From assembly GCF_900100115.1 (NCBI RefSeq), contig NZ_FNKL01000001.1, positions 310,001-374,000 of the forward strand: DNA of 64,000 bases. The letters run 5' to 3'. The notes beneath the pieces were generated by a model that saw only the letters and a program-made list of their open reading frames with translations, searched no databases and was not told where the DNA came from. How positions within the stretch are numbered: position 1 is the first letter of the stretch; every line of letters begins with the position of its first letter. Below are positions 9,692 to 17,570 of this stretch, piece by piece. The stretch comes from Chryseobacterium soldanellicola (GTDB lineage Bacteria > Bacteroidota > Bacteroidia > Flavobacteriales > Weeksellaceae). Position numbers and translations under genes: made by a program.

Positions 9692-9784
9692 GATACAACG
9701 ACAAATACCCTAGCCCCGATTGTAGAGAAAATCCTTTTTTGAAAAAAAAGATTGCAACGGAAAGCGGGAATAGCTCCTGAAAAA
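9692..9784. repeat. dispersed 90-base intergenic element, copy A
   Basis: The sequence runs from ACAACGACAAATACCC through AGCCCCGATTG and an A/T hairpin core (AATCCTTTTTT then AAAAAAGATT) to AAAGCGGGAATAGCTCC. A collinear copy is at 40590-40687. The conserved central dyad and flanks suggest a folded RNA or a mobile palindromic unit. Confidence 0.7.
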
Positions 9785-9887
9785 GTAAGTAATGAGTAAT
9801 GATAATTCTTTCACTCCGCTTTGCTCTATTCAGAATGACAGTTATACAAACTAAGCCCTAAATCCTAATTCCTCCTGCCTAATTTAT

Positions 9888-9895
9888 TACCTTTG
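9888..9895 (+). promoter_or_regulatory. putative -7 promoter box TACCTTTG for the helicase gene
   Basis: Exact TAnnTTTG match ending four bases before the ATG at 9900. If it is used, the transcript would begin at or near the start codon (a leaderless or near-leaderless mRNA). Confidence 0.5.
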
Positions 9896-9899
9896 CAAC

Positions 9900-11207
9900 A
9901 TGGAATTAGAATCAATATATCAAAAACTGCAGATTCAGGATATGAATCAGATGCAGAAATCTACATATAAAACCACGGAAAACAATCAGGATGTCGTTTT
10001 GCTTTCTCCTACAGGTTCGGGGAAAACGCTTGCTTTTCTGTTTCCGGTTCTTCGAAATCTGAAAAAAGACGTTTCAGAAATTCAGGCTTTAATTTTGGTT
10101 CCGGCGAGAGAATTGGCATTGCAGATTGAGCAGGTTTTTAAGTCAATGGGAACGGATTTTAAAGTTTCTGTTTGTTATGGAGGTCACGATAAAAAAATTG
10201 AGGTTAATAATTTAATTGAAGCTCCGGCGGTTTTGATCGGAACTCCGGGAAGGGTTGTTTATCATTTAAGAAACAGCAATTTTGACCCAAAAACAATTCA
10301 GACCCTGGTTTTGGACGAGTTTGACAAGGCTTTGGAATTAGGTTTTCATGAAGATATGGAATTCATTTCCAATTCTCTGAAAGGCCTTTCACAAAGGATT
10401 TTAACTTCTGCGACTGCGATGGATGAAATTCCAAAATTTACCGGCTTACAAAATGAAAAGCTTGTTGATTTCCTAAAATTAAGCGAAGTAAAACCGGACA
10501 TTCAGCTGAGAAAAGTAATGACCATTTCTGAAGAAAAACTGGATACTTTATTTAATTTAATTTGCAAAATCGGAAATAAAAGAACGTTAATTTTCTGCAA
10601 TCACCGTGAAGCAGTTGACCGTATTTCTGAACTATTGCGAGAAAAAGGAATCGACAGGGAAACCTTTCACGGCGGGATGGAACAGGATGAAAGAGAACGT
10701 GCTTTACTGAAATTCAGAAATGATTCTGCAAGAATTTTAATTACAACAGATCTGGCTTCAAGAGGTTTGGACGTTCCCGAAGTTGAATCGATCGTTCATT
10801 ATCAATTGCCGCCGAAAGAAGATGCTTTTATTCACAGAAACGGCCGTACCGCGAGAATGAATGCTAAAGGTTTTGCTTATTTAATCATGACTACAGAGGA
10901 AAATTTTCCTTTCATTAAAAATAATACGCCGGAAGAAAGTGTTGCTGGCTTCAACAAAATTCCTGAGAAAACCCCTTTCCAAACGGTTTACATCAGCGCC
11001 GGAAAAAAAGATAAAGTTAATAAAGTGGATATTGTCGGATACCTTATTAAAAAAGGACAGCTTAGAAAGGAAGACATTGGCCTGATCGAAGTAAAAGATA
11101 CGACTTCGTACGTTGCCGTTTCAAGAAATAAAGTCAAAACATTATTGGATACATTGAGCGCTGAAAAACTGAAAGGTAAGAAGGTGAAAATGGAGGTTGC
11201 TTATTAA
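9900..11207 (+). CDS. DEAD-box ATP-dependent RNA helicase with DbpA-type RNA-binding domain
   Basis: A 435-residue RNA helicase. Motif I SPTGSGKT is at 36-43, motif Ia PAREL near 68, motif II is DEFD (139-142) in place of DEAD, motif III SAT at 170-172, motif V near TTDLASRGLD, and motif VI HRNGRTAR at 312-319. Residues about 362-435 match the DbpA RNA-binding domain, a small RRM-like fold that directs such helicases to 23S rRNA in ribosome assembly. By analogy it acts on rRNA; whether it binds hairpin 92 as E. coli DbpA does is not shown by the sequence. It is convergent with the SMP-30 gene and shares a terminator with it. Confidence 0.92.
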   Translation: MELESIYQKLQIQDMNQMQKSTYKTTENNQDVVLLSPTGSGKTLAFLFPVLRNLKKDVSEIQALILVPARELALQIEQVFKSMGTDFKVSVCYGGHDKKIEVNNLIEAPAVLIGTPGRVVYHLRNSNFDPKTIQTLVLDEFDKALELGFHEDMEFISNSLKGLSQRILTSATAMDEIPKFTGLQNEKLVDFLKLSEVKPDIQLRKVMTISEEKLDTLFNLICKIGNKRTLIFCNHREAVDRISELLREKGIDRETFHGGMEQDERERALLKFRNDSARILITTDLASRGLDVPEVESIVHYQLPPKEDAFIHRNGRTARMNAKGFAYLIMTTEENFPFIKNNTPEESVAGFNKIPEKTPFQTVYISAGKKDKVNKVDIVGYLIKKGQLRKEDIGLIEVKDTTSYVAVSRNKVKTLLDTLSAEKLKGKKVKMEVAY

Positions 11208-11220
11208 TATTTAAGACTGA

Positions 11221-11275
11221 GGTTAAGGTTAAGGTTGATGTTAAGATTAAGAGAAGTTTTAGTCTTAATCTTAAC
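11221..11275. terminator. bidirectional terminator with a GGTTAA-like hexamer array
   Basis: GTTAAGATTAAGA (11240-11252) pairs perfectly with TCTTAATCTTAAC (11263-11275) across a ten-base loop, between convergent genes. The left side (11221-11250) is a degenerate tandem array of the hexamer GGTTAA, GGTTGA, TGTTAA, GATTAA. Confidence 0.7.
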
Positions 11276-11282
11276 CTTAAAA

Positions 11283-12176
11283 TTATTTCACCCCTTTCAC
11301 CTTTGTCGGTAAAATATATACCGATTTTGAGGCTGTTATGAATAAAGTTTCATTATTTTTCCCTCCAAACGTAACATTTGAAGTCCATTCTTCATCAATC
11401 GGAATGTGATAGATTTTTTTGCCTTCCCGGTTAAAAACGTGTACACCTTTTCCTGTAAGATAAAGATTCCCATTTTTATCGAGAGTCATTCCGTCTGAAC
11501 CCATTTCGCAGAAAAGTCTCTTTTCAGATAATTTTCCTTCGCCTAAAATGTCATAAACGTAAGTTTTTCCGGCTTCAATATCTGAAACATATAATTTTTT
11601 AAACTTTTCACTTCCAACAATTCCGTTGGGTTGTTTAAAAGTTTCAATTTTTACAACTCCACCTTCTTTATTCCTGTAATACAAACTTTTATGCGGGATT
11701 TCCTGTTTAAAATTCTTCCAATAATCTCTTTCATATAAAGGATCTGTAAAATACATTCCGCCAGCCGCGTCATTCCAAACATCATTTGGCCCGTTAAACC
11801 GTTTTCCTTCAAAACCATTTAATAAAACCTGAATTTTTTTATCTTTTGAAATTTTCCAGATTTCACCCTGATCATCGGAACAGGTGATCAGATTATCATC
11901 CTTATCGAAATGTGTTCCGTTCGCTCTTCCCGATTTCTCTAAAAATACCTTTACCTGATTGGTTTTCCAGTCCCAAAAATAAATTTTGTCGTTAGGCTGA
12001 TCGGTAAAATATACATTTCCTTCTTTATCCGAAGACGGGCCTTCCGTAAAACTAAATTTATCGGAAACTTTCTCCGGTTGTACTCCATCATAAAACATGT
12101 TGCTATAATTTACTGATTTGCAATTTACTAATGCGAAAACCAAACCAATCAGGCCTGTTTTAATAATATTTTTCAT
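11283..12176 (-). CDS. SMP-30/gluconolactonase/LRE-family lipoprotein
   Basis: A 297-residue six-bladed beta-propeller of the SMP-30 (regucalcin/gluconolactonase) family. N-terminal residues 1-20 form a lipoprotein signal with Cys at about 19 (FALVNCKS), so it is probably lipid-anchored in the envelope. Family motifs include FTEGPSSDKEGNVYFTD and, mid-protein, RFNGPNDVWNDAAGGMYFTD. These hold the acidic and Asn residues that bind a divalent metal in the family. Members hydrolyse sugar lactones or other cyclic esters; the substrate here is unknown. It has no co-directional neighbour close by and is likely monocistronic. Confidence 0.88.
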   Translation of the reverse strand: MKNIIKTGLIGLVFALVNCKSVNYSNMFYDGVQPEKVSDKFSFTEGPSSDKEGNVYFTDQPNDKIYFWDWKTNQVKVFLEKSGRANGTHFDKDDNLITCSDDQGEIWKISKDKKIQVLLNGFEGKRFNGPNDVWNDAAGGMYFTDPLYERDYWKNFKQEIPHKSLYYRNKEGGVVKIETFKQPNGIVGSEKFKKLYVSDIEAGKTYVYDILGEGKLSEKRLFCEMGSDGMTLDKNGNLYLTGKGVHVFNREGKKIYHIPIDEEWTSNVTFGGKNNETLFITASKSVYILPTKVKGVK

Positions 12177-12326
12177 TTTATATTATTTAAAGTGCACAAT
12201 TTACGAGTTCTCAGACATATTTCTCTTTTTGAGATAATAATATTTTTGGAAATTCTTTTTTAGCTGTAAAAATATCTTTCAGACATTTAACCGCCTCATT
12301 ATTTGCAGTAAAACTTAAAAAATATT

Positions 12327-12334
12327 TATCTTTG
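12327..12334 (+). promoter_or_regulatory. putative -7 promoter box TATCTTTG for the MerR gene
   Basis: Exact TAnnTTTG match 18 bases before the ATG at 12353. It overlaps an in-frame TTG at 12332, which argues against that TTG as the start codon. Confidence 0.55.
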
Positions 12335-12352
12335 AATTTTAGGATTTGTAAA

Positions 12353-12697
12353 ATGAAGATAAATTTACCTGATAAACTGTATTATTCAATAGGAGAAGTG
12401 GCCAAAGCATTTGATGTAAACACCTCATTGATACGGTATTGGGAGCAGGAATTTCCGATCATCAAGCCTAAAAAGAACAAAAAAGGCAACCGCTATTTCA
12501 CTCCTGAAGACATTAAAAATCTTCAAATGATTTACCATTTGGTTAAAGAAAAAGGCTATACTCTTGACGGTGCGCGTGTTGCACTGACAACAAACAGTAA
12601 AATCTCAGAAACAGTAACCATCATCGACCGCCTGGAATTTGTAAAAGCCGAACTTTTAAAGTTAAAAGATTCTTTAACAGAAAAGGATTCTGAATAA
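12353..12697 (+). CDS. MerR-family transcriptional regulator
   Basis: A 114-residue protein with an N-terminal winged helix-turn-helix (YSIGEVAKAFDVNTSLIRYW, residues about 11-30, then the wing NKKGNRYFTPEDIKNL). A short C-terminal helix follows that could form the dimer coiled coil. It lacks the cysteines and the long effector domain of metal- or drug-sensing MerR proteins, so the ligand is unknown. This compact form is common in Bacteroidetes. The start ATG at 12353 is chosen over an in-frame TTG seven codons upstream, because the promoter box covers that codon. The next gene follows 92 bases later with its own promoter box. Confidence 0.88.
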   Translation: MKINLPDKLYYSIGEVAKAFDVNTSLIRYWEQEFPIIKPKKNKKGNRYFTPEDIKNLQMIYHLVKEKGYTLDGARVALTTNSKISETVTIIDRLEFVKAELLKLKDSLTEKDSE

Positions 12698-12776
12698 TTT
12701 TTTAAGTAATTCCGCTTATTTCTATCATAAAATAATACACTTCTCCGTACACATTGCTTTGGATTTATTAAATCAT

Positions 12777-12784
12777 TAAGTTTG
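12777..12784 (+). promoter_or_regulatory. putative -7 promoter box TAAGTTTG for the HhH protein gene
   Basis: Exact TAnnTTTG match ending five bases before the ATG at 12790, again suggesting a near-leaderless transcript. Confidence 0.5.
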
Positions 12785-12789
12785 CAGCG

Positions 12790-14076
12790 ATGAAAAAAAA
12801 TTACTACCAAAAAGTAACACTTTTAGGAGTGTTATTAATTTTCCTATTCGGGTTTCAAAAATATACAGGCACAGAAAATGATAACTTTCCGGCGGTAAAG
12901 TTTGCTTCTGAAAATATAAATTCAGTAACGATTTCTGAATTTGACCCCAACGAGCTTGACCAAAAACAGTGGCAAAAGCTAGGTTTCTCGGAAAAACAAA
13001 CCGAAACTATTTTAAAATACAAAACAATTGTCGGCGGAAAATTTACTTCAAAAGAACAGCTCAAAAAATGCTATGCCGTTTCAGCAGATAAATTCGCAGA
13101 ACTAGAGTCTTTTATCTTGCTTCCGGAAAGCAGTAAATCCGGTGATTTTAAAAGCTTTGAGAAGAAATCAATTGTTGTTGTAAAAAGGTTCAATCCCGAT
13201 CAATCTACCGCTCAAGACTGGATTAAAATGGGATTTTCTGAAAAGCAGGCGGAAGCTATTTTAAAATATAAAAATTATTTAGGTGGAAGCTTTATAAGTA
13301 AGGAAAAATTCAAAGAATGTTTTATCATTAATGAAGAAAATTATCAAAAATTAGCGTCTTATTTAATTTTACCTGAAAAAACACCTGCAAATTTTAAAAG
13401 CTTTAATAAAAACTTTTCTAATGAGAAGCAAAAAATCCAATACCGCAATTTTGATCCGAATTCTTTAGATATTGATGGCTGGAAAACGCTTGGATTCTCT
13501 GATAAACAGGCAAATACAATTGTCAATTATCGTGGCCGAATTCTGAGGGGAAGCTTTAAAAATTTAGAAGACATTCAGAAATGTTTTGTGATTTCTGCGG
13601 AGAAATTTGCAGAATTAAAGCCTTTTATTAAATTAAATCAAACTTCGTCTACTAATACCGCTCAAAAAAATGAACCCAAACAAGAGAAAACCGATTTCTC
13701 AAAGCTTGATTTAAACACCATTACTTTCAGACAGCTTCTAGAATTTGGTCTGGATGAAAGAAGTGCAGGTTCTATGATCGGTTTCAGGAAAAAACTTGGC
13801 GGTTTTGTGAATAAAGAGCAGATTTTACAGACTTACAATATTGATAAGGATTTGGTCGAAAAATTATTATCCATTTGTGCGTTAAATTCATCGGGCGTGC
13901 AAAAATACACTTTGATTGATGCGCCCGAAGATTGGCTGAAAAATCATCCGTATTTTAAATATTCTGCAGATAAAATTATTTATTACAGAGTGAGTAATCC
14001 TGATGACAGAAAAATATGGAAATTGTTGAAAGTAAAACCTGAATATGAGGCGAGAATGAGGCTTTATTTGAAATGA
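12790..14076 (+). CDS. membrane-anchored protein with four helix-hairpin-helix repeats (ComEA-like)
   Basis: A 428-residue protein. One N-terminal hydrophobic segment (residues about 7-22) acts as a signal or anchor. Four tandem repeats of about 60-80 residues follow, each built as a D/N-PN start, a W/L-x-LGF-S-E/D-KQ hairpin, an ILKYK-x-x-x-GG-x-F turn, and a conserved cysteine (KKCYAV, KECFII, QKCFVI) missing in the fourth. The repeats resemble the ComEA/competence helix-hairpin-helix fold that contacts DNA non-specifically. Together with the export signal this points to a periplasmic or surface DNA-binding role, possibly in DNA uptake; that is inference. It follows a MerR regulator. The end of the gene is followed by a dispersed inverted repeat. 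Confidence 0.75.
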   Translation: MKKNYYQKVTLLGVLLIFLFGFQKYTGTENDNFPAVKFASENINSVTISEFDPNELDQKQWQKLGFSEKQTETILKYKTIVGGKFTSKEQLKKCYAVSADKFAELESFILLPESSKSGDFKSFEKKSIVVVKRFNPDQSTAQDWIKMGFSEKQAEAILKYKNYLGGSFISKEKFKECFIINEENYQKLASYLILPEKTPANFKSFNKNFSNEKQKIQYRNFDPNSLDIDGWKTLGFSDKQANTIVNYRGRILRGSFKNLEDIQKCFVISAEKFAELKPFIKLNQTSSTNTAQKNEPKQEKTDFSKLDLNTITFRQLLEFGLDERSAGSMIGFRKKLGGFVNKEQILQTYNIDKDLVEKLLSICALNSSGVQKYTLIDAPEDWLKNHPYFKYSADKIIYYRVSNPDDRKIWKLLKVKPEYEARMRLYLK

Positions 14077-14099
14077 TAATTGTTTCTACTGAATGCTTC

Positions 14100-14177
14100 G
14101 ACAAGCTCAGCATGACAACGCTAAAAAATACGTTATAATAAAACGGTTAGTAATAGAGATATCATGCTGAGCTTGTC
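14100..14177. repeat. perfect 16-base inverted repeat (GACAAGCTCAGCATGA family)
   Basis: Arms 14100-14115 and 14162-14177 are perfect reverse complements, separated by 46 bases, in the gap between convergent genes. They belong to the class of short palindromic intergenic repeats with CAAGCTCAGCATGACA cores. The hairpin could also end transcription from both sides. Confidence 0.7.
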
Positions 14178-14224
14178 TAAACAAAACAACTCATAACTCA
14201 TCATTTATAACTCAAAACTTATAA

Positions 14225-14947
14225 CTAATCCACCGTTTTACTGGAATCTTCCAACAGCTTATTCAATGTAGAAAGCTCATCATCAGTTAGATCTCTCCAT
14301 TTTCCAATCGGGAGATCTAATTTTATATTCATGATACGGATTCTCTTCAGCTTCTTTACATCATAGCCAAGATATTCGCACATTCTGCGGATCTGTCTGT
14401 TTAAACCTTGCGTAAGAACAATCCTGAAGGTCATATCATCGATCTTTTCTACTTCACATTTTTTTGTGACCGTATCTAAAATCGGAACTCCGTTTCGCAT
14501 TTTTTCCAGGAACTTTGGGTTGATCGGCTTGTCAACTCTTACTAAATATTCTTTTTCGTGATTATTTCTCGCTCTTAGAATTTTATTTACAATATCTCCG
14601 TCACTGGTTAAAAGAATTAGTCCTTCACTCGGTTTATCCAATCTCCCGATTGGAAAAATTCTTTTTGGATGATTAATGTAATCGATAATATTATCCAGTT
14701 CACGTTTCGTATCTGTTGTACAAACGATGCCGACAGGTTTGTTGAAGGCAATGTAAATAGGCTTATCCTGAGGCTCACGAATTGGTTTTCCGTCAACTTC
14801 TACAACATCTTCATCGGAAACTTTTGTTCCCATTTCAGGAACCAGACCGTTGATTTTTATTCTGCCTTCTTCCAAAAGCTTGTCCGCCGCCCTTCTTGAG
14901 CAGTAGCCAACTTCTGATAAATATTTATTGATACGCGTTTTTTCCAT
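14225..14947 (-). CDS. rluF: 23S rRNA pseudouridine synthase, RluF type
   Basis: A 240-residue enzyme that converts uridine to pseudouridine in rRNA. It has an N-terminal S4 RNA-binding domain (residues 1-55, [20 protein letters not shown]) and a catalytic domain with [10 protein letters not shown], where D104 is the expected nucleophile. The stretches [34 protein letters not shown] and RIRIMNI closely follow E. coli RluF (U2604 of 23S rRNA). The long basic tail of the E. coli enzyme is absent. Its ATG overlaps the stop of the upstream gene (TAATG), so it is probably translationally coupled at the end of the ftsX-uppP-truB run. Confidence 0.88.
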   Translation of the reverse strand: MEKTRINKYLSEVGYCSRRAADKLLEEGRIKINGLVPEMGTKVSDEDVVEVDGKPIREPQDKPIYIAFNKPVGIVCTTDTKRELDNIIDYINHPKRIFPIGRLDKPSEGLILLTSDGDIVNKILRARNNHEKEYLVRVDKPINPKFLEKMRNGVPILDTVTKKCEVEKIDDMTFRIVLTQGLNRQIRRMCEYLGYDVKKLKRIRIMNIKLDLPIGKWRDLTDDELSTLNKLLEDSSKTVD

Positions 14948-15525
14948 TAATCTATACCGTAAGCTGTATAATTTTTATTGCTGAAAATAGTAATTCCGTA
15001 ACTTAATCCTATAAAAAATGGATGAGAATTACCTAGTTTATGTCCTTCAAAAATAATTCCTCCTTCCTGGCTTAGCCTTTTTGAAAAAGAAACCTGCATT
15101 CCAAGCCTTGCTCCCCAAAATTCGGAATTTGAAACTACAGAATTATTGATCTGTTTGCCGTAATTCGCTTCAATATAAAAAGGCCTGTCGCCGGGAGCGA
15201 AAATAATTTTCGGCTGAATCACCCAATACACCAAATGATAATTATCTTCTATAAAATTATATCTCAGCCCTGTTCCGAGTGCAAAGTTAGGAAGAAAATT
15301 ATAACCTCCAATCGCCGTTATTCCATAAGTGAGCTTATGATCCGGTGAAGGTTGTACATATTGGGAATTGTGATCATAATTATCTTTTTCCTTAAACAGA
15401 TTATATACTACATGAATTGAAGGATTAAAATAAAAATCCATTTTTGGTTTTTTATTTTCAGTATTTTGTGCTGAAAAATTCAAATAATTAATTAAAACAA
15501 AAAGTAAAGCTAATTTTTTTATCAT
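14947..15525 (-). CDS. small outer-membrane beta-barrel protein of unknown function
   Basis: A 192-residue exported protein with a signal peptide ending NFSAQN (residues about 1-20). The rest alternates aromatic and hydrophobic residues in short strands ([49 protein letters not shown]), typical of eight-stranded outer-membrane barrels in Bacteroidetes. No catalytic motif is seen. It starts within the truB stop codon (ATGA overlap) and its own stop overlaps the rluF start, so it sits in a tightly coupled operon. The linkage suggests co-expression with envelope genes, not a defined role. Confidence 0.7.
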   Translation of the reverse strand: MIKKLALLFVLINYLNFSAQNTENKKPKMDFYFNPSIHVVYNLFKEKDNYDHNSQYVQPSPDHKLTYGITAIGGYNFLPNFALGTGLRYNFIEDNYHLVYWVIQPKIIFAPGDRPFYIEANYGKQINNSVVSNSEFWGARLGMQVSFSKRLSQEGGIIFEGHKLGNSHPFFIGLSYGITIFSNKNYTAYGID

Positions 15526-16220
15526 TTATTTTCAAATCTGAAATCATTTTCAAGGAATTTTTCCGTTGCATCCTCTATTTTGTACTCTCCAATTTTAGTA
15601 CGTCTCAGCTGCGTCAAATAAGCGCCAACACCCAATTCCTGACCAATATCGTGTGCAAGGCTACGAATATATGTTCCCTTTGAGCATCCCACCGTAAAAC
15701 TTACCAAAGGAAGATCAATTTTAACATCTTTGATATAAAGAATTGTAGTTTTCCTCGACTTCATTTCAACCTCTTCTCCTGCTCGGGCAAGATTGTAGGC
15801 TCTTTTTCCATCGATTTTTATAGCTGAGAATACAGGCGGTTTTTGATCAATCTCACCAATAAATTTTTCTAAAGCCTCATTAATTTGTTCTTCTGTAACG
15901 TGGGAAAAATCCTGCTGTAAAATTTCGGGCTTTTCGGTGTCATAGCTTTCGGTTTGGACTCCAATTTTTATTTCTGTCCAATATTCTTTTGGAGCGTCCT
16001 GTATTTCAGGGATTTTCTTGGTGAATTTTCCGCAACATACAATTAAAAGCCCTGTCGCTCGTGGATCCAGCGTTCCCGCGTGACCTATTTTAAACTTTTT
16101 AGGAAGATTAAACTCTCTTTTAAGTTTATATTTCAATTTATTAACCGCCTGAAATGAAGTCCAATCCAAGGGTTTGTCTAATAAAAAAATGTGTCCGGAT
16201 TGTAAATCTTCTGCAGTCAT
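15522..16220 (-). CDS. truB: tRNA pseudouridine(55) synthase
   Basis: A 232-residue enzyme that makes pseudouridine at position 55 of the tRNA T-arm. The catalytic motif GHAGTLDPRATG is present with D52 as nucleophile. The family motifs KPPVFSAIKIDGKRAYNLAR and GTYIRSLAHDIGQELG follow. It lacks the C-terminal PUA domain found in longer TruB proteins, matching the short form common in Bacteroidetes. The 3' end overlaps the next gene by four bases. Upstream is uppP, about 60 bases away, and this order is common in the phylum. Confidence 0.96.
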   Translation of the reverse strand: MTAEDLQSGHIFLLDKPLDWTSFQAVNKLKYKLKREFNLPKKFKIGHAGTLDPRATGLLIVCCGKFTKKIPEIQDAPKEYWTEIKIGVQTESYDTEKPEILQQDFSHVTEEQINEALEKFIGEIDQKPPVFSAIKIDGKRAYNLARAGEEVEMKSRKTTILYIKDVKIDLPLVSFTVGCSKGTYIRSLAHDIGQELGVGAYLTQLRRTKIGEYKIEDATEKFLENDFRFENK

Positions 16221-16280
16221 TGGTTATGAGTAATAAATAATGGGTAATGAATAATTTTGAGAATATTTTTCTTTTAAAGT

Positions 16281-17099
16281 CTATTTAAACCAATAGAAAT
16301 AAATCAACAAAGCTATTCCCACAAAAATACGATACCATCCCCAAGGCCTAAAACCGTATTTATTTAAAACCCCGATAAAAGCTTTAATCGCAATTAATGC
16401 AACGATGAATGCAACCACATTTCCGACAATAAAAATCGTAATGTGATCTTGTGATGCCATGATCATTTCGTATCCTTTTTGAGGCGTTGCCGTGCCTTTT
16501 CCCCAAGTTTTCAGAAAAACCGAATAAACTGTTACCGCCAACATGGTAGGAACTGCCAAGAAGAAAGAAAATTCTGCAGCAGCTTTTCTCGTTAAGCCCT
16601 GAGACATTCCACCGATGATAGAAGCTGCACTCCTACTCGTCCCTGGCATCATGGCAAGACATTGCCAGAAACCGATTGTGATGGCTTTTCTTATCGAAAT
16701 TCCTTTTTCATCATCGATTTTCGGATTTTTAAACCATTTATCTGCAAATAATAAAATAACTCCTCCCAAGACCAACACTGCCGAAATGGCAATTTGATTT
16801 CCGAGAACAGCTTCAATTTTATCATCAAATAAATATCCCAAAACCAAAGCCGGAACTACCGCAAAAGCCAGTTTATAATAAAATTTAATATTACTGAAAT
16901 CAAAGAATTTTTTCCAATATGCCACTACGACAGACAAAATCGCTCCAAATTGAATGGAAACCTGAAACATTTTCAAAAATTCGTCTTCTGGCAAGCCCAT
17001 CAGATTGGCGGTAAAACCCATATGTGCGGTAGAAGAGATCGGCAGATATTCCGTCAGGCCTTCTATAATGGCAATAATAATTGCTTTGATTAAATCCAT
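16281..17099 (-). CDS. uppP: undecaprenyl-diphosphate phosphatase (BacA/UppP family)
   Basis: A 272-residue inner-membrane enzyme that dephosphorylates undecaprenyl pyrophosphate, recycling the lipid carrier for peptidoglycan and other cell-wall polymers. Both family signatures are clear: EGLTEYLPISSTAH near residues 13-26, with the catalytic Glu, and MPGTSRSAASIIGGM near 150-165, with the essential Ser and Arg. About eight membrane segments are seen. Family members can raise bacitracin tolerance when over-expressed. It lies in the ftsX-DUF3098-uppP-truB order. Confidence 0.96.
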   Translation of the reverse strand: MDLIKAIIIAIIEGLTEYLPISSTAHMGFTANLMGLPEDEFLKMFQVSIQFGAILSVVVAYWKKFFDFSNIKFYYKLAFAVVPALVLGYLFDDKIEAVLGNQIAISAVLVLGGVILLFADKWFKNPKIDDEKGISIRKAITIGFWQCLAMMPGTSRSAASIIGGMSQGLTRKAAAEFSFFLAVPTMLAVTVYSVFLKTWGKGTATPQKGYEMIMASQDHITIFIVGNVVAFIVALIAIKAFIGVLNKYGFRPWGWYRIFVGIALLIYFYWFK

Positions 17100-17113
17100 A
17101 ATTATTTAAATTA

Positions 17114-17261
17114 AAAGATTAAAAAATTTAAATACTAAAGATTAGACTACGATTAAATACTAATTAAAATATAAACCAGAGAATAAATTCATCTGTTTAA
17201 TTATTACTATTTAATTCTGTAAATCAATAAATTCTTTAACTATTTAAATTTTTTAATCTTT
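17114..17261. repeat. 21-base inverted repeat in the gap between DUF3098 and uppP
   Basis: AAAGATTAAAAAATTTAAAT plus one base (17114-17134) is the exact reverse complement of 17241-17261, with about 106 A/T-rich bases between. It could be a stem-loop that punctuates the operon. A/T bias makes chance similarity easier, but 21 exact pairs is notable. Confidence 0.55.
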
Positions 17262-17270
17262 AAATACGTT

Positions 17271-17567
17271 TTACTTTCTTTTTAAAATTGCGTACACTTC
17301 GATTACAAAACCTATTACCACAAATAATGGGGCAATTCTGATTCTGCGGATAGAAAAAATACCGTCATTCCAAGCGTTCGGGTCTAGTTTTCCATCGACT
17401 GTATTAGCGTCTGATCCCATCATTAAAAGGAATCCGACAACGATGAATGCTAAACCGATCAGCATCCATTTAAAGTTCTGCTGTCCGAAATAGAAAGTGC
17501 CTTCCTGCTGAACTTCAGTTTCTTTACCGAAATCTGATGCGGAAAATTTATTTGTTTTTTTGCTCAT
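17271..17567 (-). CDS. DUF3098 family membrane protein
   Basis: A 98-residue protein with two predicted membrane helices (residues about 33-50 and 76-94) joined by a short loop containing DANTVDGKLDPNAWNDGIFS. This matches the DUF3098 family, which is largely confined to Bacteroidetes and almost always lies between ftsX and uppP. Its start is three bases after the ftsX stop, indicating one transcript. Its function is unknown; the fixed position suggests a link to FtsX or to cell-wall lipid carrier recycling. Confidence 0.85.
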   Translation of the reverse strand: MSKKTNKFSASDFGKETEVQQEGTFYFGQQNFKWMLIGLAFIVVGFLLMMGSDANTVDGKLDPNAWNDGIFSIRRIRIAPLFVVIGFVIEVYAILKRK

Positions 17568-17570
17568 TTT

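Larger units (their letters stand above)
9237..9899. other. repeat-rich intergenic region between rpsA and the helicase gene
   Basis: A 663-base gap between divergent genes. The left 120 bases are the rpsA leader and promoter. The rest is filled with dispersed intergenic repeats: an inverted pair of a 35-base unit (9445-9481 and 9581-9615), shorter TTTGTCATTCTG-type units near 9524 and 9655, a 90-base element at 9692-9784, and a further inverted TTCAGAATGACA unit near 9830. I see no convincing gene here. Confidence 0.7.
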
